Shown here one piece after another: positions 36,016 through 46,135 of a DNA stretch of 64,000 nt. This DNA comes from Xylanibacter ruminicola (GTDB lineage Bacteria > Bacteroidota > Bacteroidia > Bacteroidales > Bacteroidaceae). Location of the stretch: NCBI RefSeq assembly GCF_900107775.1, contig NZ_FNRF01000001.1, positions 1 to 64,000 of the forward strand, written 5' to 3'. Position 1 is the first letter of the stretch. Every line of letters begins with the position of its first letter. The position numbers were made by a program, and so were the translations under genes. The notes beneath the pieces were generated by a model. The model was given only the letters and a program-made list of their open reading frames with translations, was not told the origin of the DNA and ran no database searches.

Positions 36016-38793
36016 TTAGAAAGTTAATGTAACACCAATGTTGACACCTTTGAACATAGGATAAGCGGTAGAAAGCACCTCAGCATCCATGGCATCGACA
36101 TTATCGAAAGAAAGGAGGTTCTCGCCCTGCACAAACACCTTGGCACCTGTCAGTGAGAGTTTTGAGAGCACCTTGGCAGGAACTTTATAGTAAACCTCCA
36201 CATTGCGCATTTTCAAGAAATGAACAGGCTTTATCCACACATCGCTTGCTTGATTGTTATTACTGCTATTCAGGGTTGTCAAACGTGGGTAGAGCGCTTT
36301 GTCGCCAACCACATCCCAGCAGTTATTGAAGTAGTCAACAGACAGATTACCGTTATTGGCCATACCACCCCATATGGCAGAAGGGAGTGTCTTCATATAA
36401 TTACCCGTACCTTGGAACCAAGCATTCAGACCAAGTCCTTTATACTCTACCCCCACATTGAATGCATAGTTAAGTTCCGGGATGCCAGTAGGACCATCCA
36501 GACTGGTTTCATCGAAGGCATTGATAACCTGGTCGCCATTCAGGTCTTGGTATTTAATATCACCAGGTGTTACTACAGAATATTCCTGACGGTGGCTGGT
36601 GTTAACATCATCCTGGTTCATAAAGAAACCTGCCGACTTGAGTCCCCAAGCCTCGTTCACACGATGCCCCACAGGATCGAGCAAAGGATAAGTAGGTGTG
36701 CCGATATATCTGGTTACCTCATTGCGTGCCCATGATAAGTTGGCTCCAATATGAAGATGGAGGTCGCGCACAATCTGCTTGGCATATTTGGCCGCAACCT
36801 CAAAACCATAGCTCTTAACCTTTCCCACATCATTATATGACGACTGTATGCCTACTACCGAAGAGTTTTCATTGCTTGCAGAGAGCATGATATGACTGCG
36901 AAGCTGATAGAAAGCATCAAACGAGAGGTCGAGGGCATTTGCCAGACGCAGATCGGTGCCCAAATTGAAGTTTGTTGATGTCTCCTGTGAGAAATCGGTG
37001 GTAGGAAAAGAGCCAAGCGAGGCGCCCCATGTCGCGCTATAGTCATTACCAATAATCACATATCCATGCGAAGCATCCCAAGTGGGGAGCCACATGCCAT
37101 AGGTAGGCATATAGTCGGTATGCTGTATGCCTGCCGAGGCGCGCAACTTGCCATAACTGAGCAGATGTTCATGGTCATTGGCATAGATCCAACCGAGCGA
37201 TAAGGTGGGTGAGAATGCCCATTTTGTAGGATAGGTGCGATTGGAGCCATTACCAGCAAGTACAAGGTCGGCTATATAGCGATTCAGAAAGTCGTAGTGG
37301 AAGACACCCATGATATTCCGACGATAGATGGTGTTTCCCCGTCCGTCGGCACTGGAACCGCTATTGGTATAGATGGCTGTGGCACTGAAATGGTCATCGC
37401 CAAAGAACGACTGCTTATAGTGGAGTCCTATGCTGGATTTGGCTTTCCACCACTGACCGGCATTCCAATTACTGAAGGTAAGGTTAGTCTCCTTATTGCC
37501 GAATGTGGTCAGGGCAACATGACTGATATCACCGATAGCACCAGTGTAGCGTTCGTAACCATATTCATGCGCCTTGTGCATGTTCTCTGCATAGATCGAA
37601 GAGTTGGCATAGCCAGCACTGACAAACAGGTTCAAACCTTTGAGTAGGAAATCCAGACTCTGAGTCAGCTTAGCATCTACCCACAGTTGGCGCTGGTGAG
37701 TCTTATAGAAGCCTGACTCCTGAATTTTAGCAATGGGGTTAGCATCGCCAAAGGTCTCGTTACCACCCCACACACCTGTTGTTGTCATCAGGGGAAAGGC
37801 ACTTGCCGGCAGACTATAGATAGCATAGACAGCATCGTCAGCCCCTAAATCAGAAGGGCGTTTGGTTTCCTGGAACATTCCAAAGAGGTTCACCGACATG
37901 AGCGTTGTCTTAGAGAGATTGAAGTCGAGATTAGTACGGATGTTTGCCTTCGATTGTCGCAGCTGCGCATTATAGTCGGTCAGTTTAGTATCCCTCAAAG
38001 CCCCTCGCGCATCGGTATAATCAATATGTGTATAGTATTTCACCTTAGCCGTTCCTCCATAGACAGAAAGATACGCATGATCTTCCTCTGCTTTGTTTTT
38101 GAAAGTCAGATTACGCCAGTTGATGTTGGGATAGAAGTATGGATCAGAACCATCCTTGAAGAGGTTCAGTTCCTGTTCAGTATATGCTGGTGCAAGTCCG
38201 TCGTTGATGCGTGCACGATTGAGTGCAGTAACATACTGGTAGCCATTCACCATATCCGCAAATTCCGGACTGAACAAGAACTTATGTCCATAGCCAGCCT
38301 TCACATGCGTTTTACCTTCAGCACCGCGTTTCGTCTTCACAAGTATGGCGCCATTGATTCCCTCGTGACCAAGAAGAGCAGTTGCCGCAGCATCTTTGAG
38401 CACAGTAACACTCTCTACCTCCTCTACGGTCAGGCGGTTGATAGGTCGCTCATAACCATCCACGAGTATCAGGATACTTTTGTCATTGAGTGTATGATAG
38501 CCTCGGATATTAAATGAAGCCCCCTTATCTTCGTCACCAGAGAAGCCACCTGTAGAAAGAGCCGTGAGACCAGGAAATCGCCCATAGAGCGCCTGAGCAA
38601 GGTTGGCTGCTGAAGTTTGCTGCAATTCTTCGCCTGTGACTGTGGTTGCGGAAGCCGTGCTAAAAAAATCGCTGATTTCCACACCATATCCCAAATCATA
38701 GGCATTTGCATTCTTATCGTTGAGTCTCACCTGTGCATTTGCCGTCAGAGAGAAAGCCACCGCTGCAACGATCAACATTCTATTTGTTTTCAT
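36016..38793 (-). CDS. SusC-like TonB-dependent transporter without N-terminal carboxypeptidase-regulatory domain
   Basis: The 925-residue outer-membrane transporter is about 120 residues shorter than the other two SusC proteins here. After a signal peptide (FSLTANAQ) it goes almost directly to the plug (SATTVTGEELQQTSAANLAQALYG, FNIRGYHTLNDKSILILVDGYE), lacking the CarboxypepD_reg-like domain and a clear TonB box. The barrel and C-terminal strand (KGVNIGVTLTF) are complete, so the gene does not look broken. It is the second SusC of a SusC-SusD-SusC-SusD operon and may import a distinct oligosaccharide. Confidence 0.9.
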   Translation of the reverse strand: MKTNRMLIVAAVAFSLTANAQVRLNDKNANAYDLGYGVEISDFFSTASATTVTGEELQQTSAANLAQALYGRFPGLTALSTGGFSGDEDKGASFNIRGYHTLNDKSILILVDGYERPINRLTVEEVESVTVLKDAAATALLGHEGINGAILVKTKRGAEGKTHVKAGYGHKFLFSPEFADMVNGYQYVTALNRARINDGLAPAYTEQELNLFKDGSDPYFYPNINWRNLTFKNKAEEDHAYLSVYGGTAKVKYYTHIDYTDARGALRDTKLTDYNAQLRQSKANIRTNLDFNLSKTTLMSVNLFGMFQETKRPSDLGADDAVYAIYSLPASAFPLMTTTGVWGGNETFGDANPIAKIQESGFYKTHQRQLWVDAKLTQSLDFLLKGLNLFVSAGYANSSIYAENMHKAHEYGYERYTGAIGDISHVALTTFGNKETNLTFSNWNAGQWWKAKSSIGLHYKQSFFGDDHFSATAIYTNSGSSADGRGNTIYRRNIMGVFHYDFLNRYIADLVLAGNGSNRTYPTKWAFSPTLSLGWIYANDHEHLLSYGKLRASAGIQHTDYMPTYGMWLPTWDASHGYVIIGNDYSATWGASLGSFPTTDFSQETSTNFNLGTDLRLANALDLSFDAFYQLRSHIMLSASNENSSVVGIQSSYNDVGKVKSYGFEVAAKYAKQIVRDLHLHIGANLSWARNEVTRYIGTPTYPLLDPVGHRVNEAWGLKSAGFFMNQDDVNTSHRQEYSVVTPGDIKYQDLNGDQVINAFDETSLDGPTGIPELNYAFNVGVEYKGLGLNAWFQGTGNYMKTLPSAIWGGMANNGNLSVDYFNNCWDVVGDKALYPRLTTLNSSNNNQASDVWIKPVHFLKMRNVEVYYKVPAKVLSKLSLTGAKVFVQGENLLSFDNVDAMDAEVLSTAYPMFKGVNIGVTLTF

Positions 38794-38827
38794 ATTCTTT
38801 AAGTCTTATTGATATTTTTATTCCGAA

Positions 38828-40783
38828 TTACCAACCGGGGTTCTGGTTCAGACCATAGCCCTTATTGATTTCATCTCGTGAGATAGGTGAAAGATACCAT
38901 TTATCGTTCCACTTGCTGGTCTGGCTATTGGTATCCCACCATACACGGATATTATTGGTACAAGGCACCTTTTCATAGATACAGTCAGGCCATGGTTCGC
39001 CAGGCTGAAGGCTCGTATCGCCATGATAGTCAGCAGGTTCCATCTTCTTACCATTGGCATCCTTACGCCATACACGTAATTGGTGCACCTGCTTCTTAAA
39101 GATATCTGATCTCTTGTAACGTATCAGGTCATACCAACGAGAGTCTTCATATCCAAATTCGCAAGCACGCTCTTTGAAAAGTTGCTCGATAAAGTTATCT
39201 TTGTTGGATGTGAGGTTGAGTTTTGGATTCATCACCTCTACCTTACCTAATCCTACACGTGCACGTACCTTATTCATTTCGTCGCAGGCTTTCTGCAAGT
39301 TACCTGTCTGTGCCAATGCCTCAGCATAGCAAAGGTGAATATCAGCCATACGCAGATAAGCATAATTGGTGGGATAGTAAGCAGCATAACCGTTGTCACG
39401 GAGATATTTAAATAGTTTCAGTCGTGTTGACCAAGGGTTATCGGTGACTTGGGGATTGAAGTTCTGATCGACATTACCACCCTGCCAGATTTCTGTGCTC
39501 GACAGTCCGTTATACTGTTCAACCAGATTATTGCGATTCACCACCATCGTCTCATAGAGACGTGGATCGCGATTGGCAAAAATATCCACATTATCGGAGT
39601 TATCAGTATTGAACACATCGTCGTAAGGGAAGTTACGTCCATCAGCCATACCAAACATCTCCATGTACTCTAGGGTGAAGAGGGCCATACCAAACTCATC
39701 CATACCTTCTACGTTCCAGTCACCATTCCAGGCATTGTTACCAGGACCAGCATGCACTTCAATCACCTTCTCGCTGTTGCCACGGAACCAGTAGGCTGCA
39801 CGGAAAGCATTACAATAGTCTTGTTCAGTATTACCTTCAGGCTGAACAAGAGCGAAATAATTGCCATTCGCACTATTGGCCTGGAAGAAATCCTCGCAAG
39901 CCTTGAGCGCCTTCTGCCACAAATCCGCCTGATAGCCACCTGTCCATATCTGGTGAAGGTCCTGATTCTCTTCATGACGCGTAAACTGCAGATAAGGCTG
40001 GTCGCTATTGAACAAAGGAGAAGCCACGAAATTCCAGAGTTTCACACGCAGACCATAAGCCGAGCCCTTAGTCAGTCGACCAGAATTCGAAGCCTGGTCC
40101 TGAACATAGAAGGGCAGTCCTGGTTCATCGATGGCCGCCTGAAGGAGCTGGTCGATAAATTCGGCAGTTTCGATAACGCTCATACGTTTGCCATCTACGA
40201 TATCAGCAGCTTGGTAAGAACGATCTACTTTGGGAAGACCACCGAAATTACGGAAGGCATCGAAATAGCGCGAGGCCATGATAACATAGACCTCACCACG
40301 CAACTGACTCTTCTCTGATTCGCTCAAGTCGGGAACACGATCGATATTCTCCATAAAGATCCACCCTTCACGAATCGTACGCCAGATGCCAGCACGACTA
40401 TTACCATCACCATTAGCAATAAAAGGGAATTTAACAAAACCGCCATTATCCTGATCTGTTTCAGTTAGGTCGCCACCATAGTATTTTCCCAAATTATGCC
40501 ATCCACAGTATGACTGACAGATATCAGTAAGCGCATCGGGATGCGAGTACCATACTGCACCAGTATAGGTGAAGGGGTTATGCATGGCACCATACATGTG
40601 CCAGAGAAAGCGTTTGGCACTCTCTCCTTTGACAAAAATGGTGTCCATGGTCACATCGACGCCCGGCTGCTTATCGAGAAAGCCATTTCCAATATTTATA
40701 TCATCTACACACGAAGCCAGTGAGCTCGCAGCAACACAGAGCATGGCAGCGGTCTTCATTTTGAGTTTTTGGATATAATTCAT
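38828..40783 (-). CDS. SusD-like lipoprotein, first pair of locus 2
   Basis: The 651-residue SusD-family protein has its lipobox at SLASCVDD (Cys24). It shows NMENIDRVPDLSESEKSQL-type helices, YLRMADIHLCYAEALAQTGN, KERACEFGYEDSRWYDLIRYKR, and a terminal LSPISRDEINKGYGLNQNPGW. It is larger than its neighbours (557 and 567 residues), suggesting extra loops around the binding face. It is located 11 bases after the large SusC. Confidence 0.93.
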   Translation of the reverse strand: MNYIQKLKMKTAAMLCVAASSLASCVDDINIGNGFLDKQPGVDVTMDTIFVKGESAKRFLWHMYGAMHNPFTYTGAVWYSHPDALTDICQSYCGWHNLGKYYGGDLTETDQDNGGFVKFPFIANGDGNSRAGIWRTIREGWIFMENIDRVPDLSESEKSQLRGEVYVIMASRYFDAFRNFGGLPKVDRSYQAADIVDGKRMSVIETAEFIDQLLQAAIDEPGLPFYVQDQASNSGRLTKGSAYGLRVKLWNFVASPLFNSDQPYLQFTRHEENQDLHQIWTGGYQADLWQKALKACEDFFQANSANGNYFALVQPEGNTEQDYCNAFRAAYWFRGNSEKVIEVHAGPGNNAWNGDWNVEGMDEFGMALFTLEYMEMFGMADGRNFPYDDVFNTDNSDNVDIFANRDPRLYETMVVNRNNLVEQYNGLSSTEIWQGGNVDQNFNPQVTDNPWSTRLKLFKYLRDNGYAAYYPTNYAYLRMADIHLCYAEALAQTGNLQKACDEMNKVRARVGLGKVEVMNPKLNLTSNKDNFIEQLFKERACEFGYEDSRWYDLIRYKRSDIFKKQVHQLRVWRKDANGKKMEPADYHGDTSLQPGEPWPDCIYEKVPCTNNIRVWWDTNSQTSKWNDKWYLSPISRDEINKGYGLNQNPGW

Positions 40784-40794
40784 TGTCTTGATTG

Positions 40795-43700
40795 TTAGAA
40801 GTTAAAGTTAATTCCGAAGTTATAGACGCGAGTCATGGGGTAACGCGTGCTACCATAACCGGCTTGCGCCTCTGGGTCATTAGCCTTGAAACTTGTGAAA
40901 GTAAGAAGGTTGTAGCCATTGGCATAAACACGGATATTATTGATGGGTATTCCTGGTATGCGGAACGAATAGCCAATTTCCATGTTCTTCAGACGGATAT
41001 ATGATGCATCAACCATCCATGGAGACGAAAGGGCGCCATTATGCTCACGTGCCGATTTCTCAAGAGAGATGCGAGGCAGTATAGCATTCAGATTGTCTGC
41101 CGTCCACGAGTTATCATACACCCACTTGTTCAGCATCGACTGGTTGCCAGTACCAAAAGCTGGTGTATAGAATGAGCTCAGCTGACGGTTGACGTGGGTA
41201 GCCCCCACCCAGGTCATGGAAAAATCGAAACCTTTCCAGTTGAGTGTTGCGTTAATGCTACCAGTATATTCTGGAATGTCGCTATAGCCGATGGCATGCA
41301 CATCATTGGCATCCACTTTTCCATCACCAGTATAATCGACAAACACACTATCACCAGGACGCAGCGTTATCTGTTGGTCAGGCATGTCAACACCATAAAC
41401 ATCCTTGTAATGCTGTTCGGTTTGACCAGGCACATAGAATTCAAAGAATTCATAGCCGAAAGGCTGTCCTACAGGATGTCCTGTATGATACATATGGGGG
41501 AACTCCTTCTTCACTTCGGCCATCTCAACAATCTCATTACGAGCAAAAGCAAAAGTTGGCGCTATAGAATAGCTCACCTCACCAATCTTATCAGCCCAGC
41601 GCAACGTAATCTCATAACCATGGTTCTTCACACGACCGAAATTAATCGAGTTGGGTTTCAAAGCAGAGATACTGGCAATGGTGGTCTCATTAGAAACGAG
41701 GATGTTCTTACGATCTTCCCAAAAGAGGTCTAAACCAAAACTCAAACGGTCGTCGAAGAAATGAATGTCGAAACCATAGTTCTGTTTGGTGGCAGTCTCC
41801 CAAGTCACATCGGGATTACCATTGGTAGATTCGCGTGCACCCGGCATGAATGAGCCATTATTGACACCGAAGTTACCTGTACGGTCGTTGGTCCACCAGG
41901 CACCACCATTATTATTGTAGAATTGCCAAGTACCAGGCAGATAGAGGAAACGTCCTATTCCCTGGTCATTACCAACCTTACCGACTGAGCCACGAATCTT
42001 AAAATAAGAAATGACTTTGCGGATAGGTTCCCAGAACTTTTCAGACGAGGCTATCCAACCAAGAGAAGCTGATGGGAAGAAGCCGAAACGCTTACCTCGG
42101 GCAAAGTTCTCTGAGCCATTGTAACCCATATTAAAGTCAACCATATACTTTGTCTGATAGTCGTAAGTCAAACGTCCCACCATACCTACGTAGCCACGAG
42201 GGATAGAATTATACTGACCGCCAGGATAGTAGTTTTTGGATTCATTATAAAGGACGAGGGCTCCAAAATTATGGTCACCAAACTTACGAGCATAGTTCAG
42301 GCTCGCCTCAGCATACCAGTTTCTACCACCCCATTTCGATTCGCTGTAGCCAAGCGGCCACGAGTCACCTTGACGGACATACGCAATCTTTGGCGAGCCA
42401 TCATCATCATATTCGCCTTTGACGATAGTAGCCTTATAGTTGATACCACCACCCGTGGTACGAGCCTTTTGCTGCGTATAATCAGAGTTATAGGAGCCCT
42501 TGATACGGAAATCAAGACCCTTGGTAATAAAATCGAGTTTGAGCTTATACTGCAGGTCGAGATTCACTACACTCTGACGCTGTGTGGTATAACCATGCTC
42601 GTAGATGAGTCCTAGACCATCTGAGCCTACAGCACCCACCAGATCGGGATCGGAGACAATACGTCGCCCTCTGTTGTCAAGACCATAGCCCGACATAGGT
42701 GTACCGTTATTAAGCAGTCCCTCTACGCCAAAGACTCCCGACTGGCCGTTATACTCGCCATTACCGATAGAGTTACGACGCCCAATACGTCCACCGATGC
42801 CAATAGAGAGCGTGCTCCGTTGGGATAAATCAACATCCAGATTAGCACGGAAATTATAACGACGGTATTTGAAGTTGGCATCATCACTCTGCCCGAAAGT
42901 CTTGAACAGTCCATTTTGGTTGAGCATTCCTGCAGAAACAAAATATCTGGCACGTTCTGTGCCACCCGACACATTAATATTATATTGGTCTTGCCAGGCA
43001 TGATCATTCATCAGGTATTTGAACCAGTTGGTGCTTGGATAGACCGTAGGCATATCCATATCCTTCCAGTGTTGGATAGCTTCCTTCGAGAATTTCCATC
43101 CATCTTCGGCCACCCCTTCCACCTCTTGGGCATGGTTATAGGCAGTAGCATATTCATAAGAGCTGGCAGGTTCGAGAAATCGGGATATCTGTTGCAGTCC
43201 GAATGAGGTTGTCAGTGAGATGGTTGGTTTCCCCACGGCACCACGACGGGTAGTTACAAGGATAACACCATTAGCACCACGCACACCAAAAACAGCCGTT
43301 GCAGAAGCATCTTTGAGGATTGAAATATCCTGCACCTCGTTCGGGTCAATCTGACTGAACTCACGCTCTACCCCATCTACCAACACGAGCGGTTCGGCAC
43401 TATTGAAAGAGCCTATACCACGGATGCGGATGACAGGATCATCGCCACCAGGAACACCAGTGTACTGCACCGACTGCAGGCCAGGCAACTTACCAGTAAG
43501 GGCATTACCCAGAGAGGCAGCAGGTGACTTCAGGAGTTCCTTTCCACTCACGTTTGACACGGAGCCTGTCAGTGTGACCTTACTCTGCTGACCATAGCCA
43601 ATTACCACTAATTCGTTGAGCATCTCATTACTTGCCACAAGAACCACATTCATTGGTCTCGTTGTCGCTTTCATTTCCACAGATTTGCAACCAACGTAAG

Positions 43701-43926
43701 AGAAGACCAAGGTCGTACCCTTGGGAACTCTCGACAAAAGATAATTGCCTCCGACATCGGTGACTGTGCCCTTCGACTTGTCTTTGATTTGCACAGTGGC
43801 ACCAATAATCGGTTCGTTCTGCTCGTCAGTAACACAACCTCGCACATCAATCAAGCCTTGTGCAAGGCACACTCCTTGTAGCAACAAGGCCAACAAGAGG
43901 AGACTCATTTTGCATAACTTTCCCAT
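40795..43926 (-). CDS. SusC-like TonB-dependent transporter, first pair of locus 2
   Basis: The 1043-residue outer-membrane transporter has a signal peptide ending in GVCLAQ, a CarboxypepD_reg-like domain (IDVRGCVTDEQNEPIIGATVQIKD), a TonB-box region (NELVVIGYGQQSKVTLTGSV), a plug (VIRIRGIGSFNSAEPLVLVDGVE) and a full barrel ending RVYNFGINFNF. It leads the SusC-SusD-SusC-SusD-TIG-GH18 operon, whose promoter carries the same operator-like element as the second locus-2 operon. Confidence 0.95.
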   Translation of the reverse strand: MGKLCKMSLLLLALLLQGVCLAQGLIDVRGCVTDEQNEPIIGATVQIKDKSKGTVTDVGGNYLLSRVPKGTTLVFSYVGCKSVEMKATTRPMNVVLVASNEMLNELVVIGYGQQSKVTLTGSVSNVSGKELLKSPAASLGNALTGKLPGLQSVQYTGVPGGDDPVIRIRGIGSFNSAEPLVLVDGVEREFSQIDPNEVQDISILKDASATAVFGVRGANGVILVTTRRGAVGKPTISLTTSFGLQQISRFLEPASSYEYATAYNHAQEVEGVAEDGWKFSKEAIQHWKDMDMPTVYPSTNWFKYLMNDHAWQDQYNINVSGGTERARYFVSAGMLNQNGLFKTFGQSDDANFKYRRYNFRANLDVDLSQRSTLSIGIGGRIGRRNSIGNGEYNGQSGVFGVEGLLNNGTPMSGYGLDNRGRRIVSDPDLVGAVGSDGLGLIYEHGYTTQRQSVVNLDLQYKLKLDFITKGLDFRIKGSYNSDYTQQKARTTGGGINYKATIVKGEYDDDGSPKIAYVRQGDSWPLGYSESKWGGRNWYAEASLNYARKFGDHNFGALVLYNESKNYYPGGQYNSIPRGYVGMVGRLTYDYQTKYMVDFNMGYNGSENFARGKRFGFFPSASLGWIASSEKFWEPIRKVISYFKIRGSVGKVGNDQGIGRFLYLPGTWQFYNNNGGAWWTNDRTGNFGVNNGSFMPGARESTNGNPDVTWETATKQNYGFDIHFFDDRLSFGLDLFWEDRKNILVSNETTIASISALKPNSINFGRVKNHGYEITLRWADKIGEVSYSIAPTFAFARNEIVEMAEVKKEFPHMYHTGHPVGQPFGYEFFEFYVPGQTEQHYKDVYGVDMPDQQITLRPGDSVFVDYTGDGKVDANDVHAIGYSDIPEYTGSINATLNWKGFDFSMTWVGATHVNRQLSSFYTPAFGTGNQSMLNKWVYDNSWTADNLNAILPRISLEKSAREHNGALSSPWMVDASYIRLKNMEIGYSFRIPGIPINNIRVYANGYNLLTFTSFKANDPEAQAGYGSTRYPMTRVYNFGINFNF

Positions 43927-43989
43927 TCAAAATAACATTAGAGTTAATAATAATTGTTTGCTTCGACTTTTTAGTTTTATTACGGGGAG

Positions 43990-43997
43990 CAAAATTA
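43990..43997 (-). promoter_or_regulatory. -7 box of the locus-2 SusC operon
   Basis: Minus-strand TAATTTTG (43997 to 43990), the same box as at the locus-1 SusC promoter. No -33 element is present at 19-20 bases, consistent with an activator-dependent promoter. The SusC ATG lies 63 bases downstream. Confidence 0.6.
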
Positions 43998-44019
43998 GGC
44001 CTTATACACAAAAAAGAGG

Positions 44020-44081
44020 TTAACAAAATGACAAATAGTGTAGAAAAACTATCATGCTACACATATTTGTCATTTTATTAA
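44020..44081. promoter_or_regulatory. Long inverted repeat containing the locus-2 operator-like element
   Basis: Arms 44020-44043 and 44057-44081 are complementary except for one mismatch and one bulged base, around a 13-base loop. The promoter-proximal part (44029-44055: TGACAAAT, GTAG, then CTATCAT) matches 22 of 27 bases at 51687-51713. In both, the element begins exactly 32 bases upstream of the first base of the -7 box. The hairpin also lies after the MFS gene and could stop its transcription, but there is no adjacent T-run. Confidence 0.65.
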
Positions 44082-44106
44082 CCTTCACTATCAGAAAGTA
44101 AGCCCC

Positions 44107-45387
44107 TTAAAGAGCTGATTGCCGGACTTTAGAACCTATGAGTGCATAGAAAAGCATGACCAACTCGCCGAAAAGAACGATGGACCACGACCAACGCCAA
44201 TGGCCCATCCAGTCAGCCAGTAGGCCTTGGAGAAGTGGCAACAGGGCACCGCCAACCACTCCAATCATGAATACACCAGAAGCTACAGAAGTATATTTTC
44301 CGAGTTTTGATACAGCCAAAGTAAAAATGGCTCCCCACATGATGCTGTGACATAGACCTACCGCCACCAATATCCATGGGTTATTAGTCAGCATAGCCAT
44401 TATAACCAATAAACAGGCCATCGTTGTGGTAAATATCAATTGGACACGAGGATGGATGGTGCTGAGTGTGCTTCCCAACAATCTTCCTACCAACAGGCCA
44501 CCCCAATAGAGTGTTGCCATCAACGTGCATACAGAAATGTCTAATCCAAGATCCTCGCTGACATAGAGGTTGATGTTTGTACCAATACACACCTCACATC
44601 CCACATAGAAAAAGATAGCCACCACGCCATACGCCAGATGACTGAAAGACCACACGCTTCTCTCCAGCTTCTCACCCATTTCGTGATGTGTCCCCTTTAT
44701 ATCTGGAAGAGAGAGGCGAAGCAGAATAAAAATGATGATGAATACAACAGCCGCCAATACCAGGAAAGGCACCATCAACTGTTGGATTTTCACTTCTTCC
44801 AACGCAAGACCACCAAACACAATGCCCGACACAAAATAGGGGGCTATCGTAGTACCTACCGAATTTGCTGTACCACCAATAGCCAGGCGTTGCACTGCCT
44901 GAGTGCTTTTAACGTTACAGGCTGTAAGGTAAGGATTGATCACCACTTGCAGAATAGTAGCCGAAGCTCCGACAACAAAGGATCCTAACAGGAAAATAAA
45001 GAATCCGCCAGGAATGCTATGATCATTCAACTGTAATGCAGCATCAGGCAGATGCATTGTAAACCATGAGGAGAGGAAAAACAATAGCAATCCAATGGTC
45101 ATCACCATGAGCCCACGTATGAGTGTGCCCTTGTAGCCATAACACTCAATCCACTTTGATCCCAATCGGCCACAAACGGGATAAGCCAGAAACCAAGAGA
45201 AGGTTACCAGTGTGGTTAGAGTGTTTTTAAGGCTACCTGCATCTGAAAGGAAAGCCGCCTTGAGAGGCCCTTGGAACTGTCCGTTGGCTGTAGTTAGGAA
45301 TCCTACAATCAAAAAAAGAAAGACCATTGTGAGGAATGGTCCAAAATAGTTTGTCTGCGGTTGCAATTTTGAATTCATATCAATCAT
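44107..45387 (-). CDS. MFS sugar transporter (FHS/NagP-like)
   Basis: The 426-residue protein has about twelve membrane spans and resembles the FucP/NagP branch of the major facilitator superfamily (NYFGPFLTMVFLFLIVGFLTTANGQFQGPLK). In Bacteroidetes these carry sugars or amino sugars from periplasm to cytoplasm by proton symport. Location after a ROK kinase and an amino-sugar-phosphate deaminase suggests uptake of GlcNAc, GalNAc or a related monosaccharide. It is the last gene of its unit; start may be 45387 or 45378. Confidence 0.87.
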   Translation of the reverse strand: MIDMNSKLQPQTNYFGPFLTMVFLFLIVGFLTTANGQFQGPLKAAFLSDAGSLKNTLTTLVTFSWFLAYPVCGRLGSKWIECYGYKGTLIRGLMVMTIGLLLFFLSSWFTMHLPDAALQLNDHSIPGGFFIFLLGSFVVGASATILQVVINPYLTACNVKSTQAVQRLAIGGTANSVGTTIAPYFVSGIVFGGLALEEVKIQQLMVPFLVLAAVVFIIIFILLRLSLPDIKGTHHEMGEKLERSVWSFSHLAYGVVAIFFYVGCEVCIGTNINLYVSEDLGLDISVCTLMATLYWGGLLVGRLLGSTLSTIHPRVQLIFTTTMACLLVIMAMLTNNPWILVAVGLCHSIMWGAIFTLAVSKLGKYTSVASGVFMIGVVGGALLPLLQGLLADWMGHWRWSWSIVLFGELVMLFYALIGSKVRQSAL

Positions 45388-45391
45388 CTTC

Positions 45392-46126
45392 TTAACGTTT
45401 CACAAATTTAGCAGCAGCAGCATCCAACAAAAACTCGCATTGAGGATGAAGTTGAAGTACTGAGGCTGGCACTGCTCTTGATACAGGACCATATAACATT
45501 CTGCGCACCATATCGGCCTTATGCGCCCCCTTAGCCACCAAAACGATTTTCCTGGCATGCATGATATCCTTGATACCCAGTGTGACACCACCCAAAGAGA
45601 GACTTAGAGGAGTCTGTGTTTCCTGGCGAATGCGCACCTCCAGCTCGTCATTCATCCTCGTCGTCCAAGCCACACTCTCAAATGGTGTACCTGGTTGATT
45701 GAATCCCAGATGTCCATTCTCCCCTAATCCAAGCATCAGGAGATCGATTCCCCCACGCGCTTCTATACTATCAACAAATGTTTTACAGTCTTTTTCCCAG
45801 TCAGAACTCATGGTGGGCAGCATCAGAAAATGGGCATTATCGATGCCCAAGTCGTCTATCAACTCCGTCTTCAACATCGTATAACAAGCACCAGCATAAG
45901 TTCGGGGCACATTCATCACCTCGTCCAATCCGAAAAACGTAACGTGACTGACATCAAAAGGCGTTCTGTGATGTTGTTCCACAATTTTGCGGTGCATATT
46001 CTTAGTCGTCCTGCCTGTTGACAAACCGATAACGCTATCTGGTTTTAATAGTATCTGCCTGATGACACGTTGTGAGGCAGTCAGATCGAAGACCGACTCA
46101 TTCTCTACGATAGTAATACTCATCAT
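45392..46126 (-). CDS. NagB/AgaI-family amino-sugar-6-phosphate deaminase
   Basis: The 244-residue cytoplasmic enzyme has the NagB fold: LSTGRTT (phosphate loop, about 35-41), FFGLDEV with Asp68, GLGENGHLGFNQP (133-145), and VPASVLQLHP. NagB-type enzymes turn amino-sugar 6-phosphate into a keto-sugar phosphate plus ammonia. Compared with E. coli NagB (ND-G-H...NEP), the Asp141 position is Asn137 and the Glu148 position is Gln144, while His139 is kept. The Asn is shared with galactosamine-6-phosphate deaminases (AgaI), so GalN-6-P or another amino sugar is possible. Confidence 0.82.
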   Translation of the reverse strand: MMSITIVENESVFDLTASQRVIRQILLKPDSVIGLSTGRTTKNMHRKIVEQHHRTPFDVSHVTFFGLDEVMNVPRTYAGACYTMLKTELIDDLGIDNAHFLMLPTMSSDWEKDCKTFVDSIEARGGIDLLMLGLGENGHLGFNQPGTPFESVAWTTRMNDELEVRIRQETQTPLSLSLGGVTLGIKDIMHARKIVLVAKGAHKADMVRRMLYGPVSRAVPASVLQLHPQCEFLLDAAAAKFVKR

Positions 46127-46135
46127 ACCTATGGA

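Noticed and set aside
44020-44081. Long hairpin read as only a terminator for the MFS gene
   Set aside because: No T-run follows, and its proximal half matches a separate promoter element at the same spacing, so a regulatory role is better supported; termination may be an extra effect.
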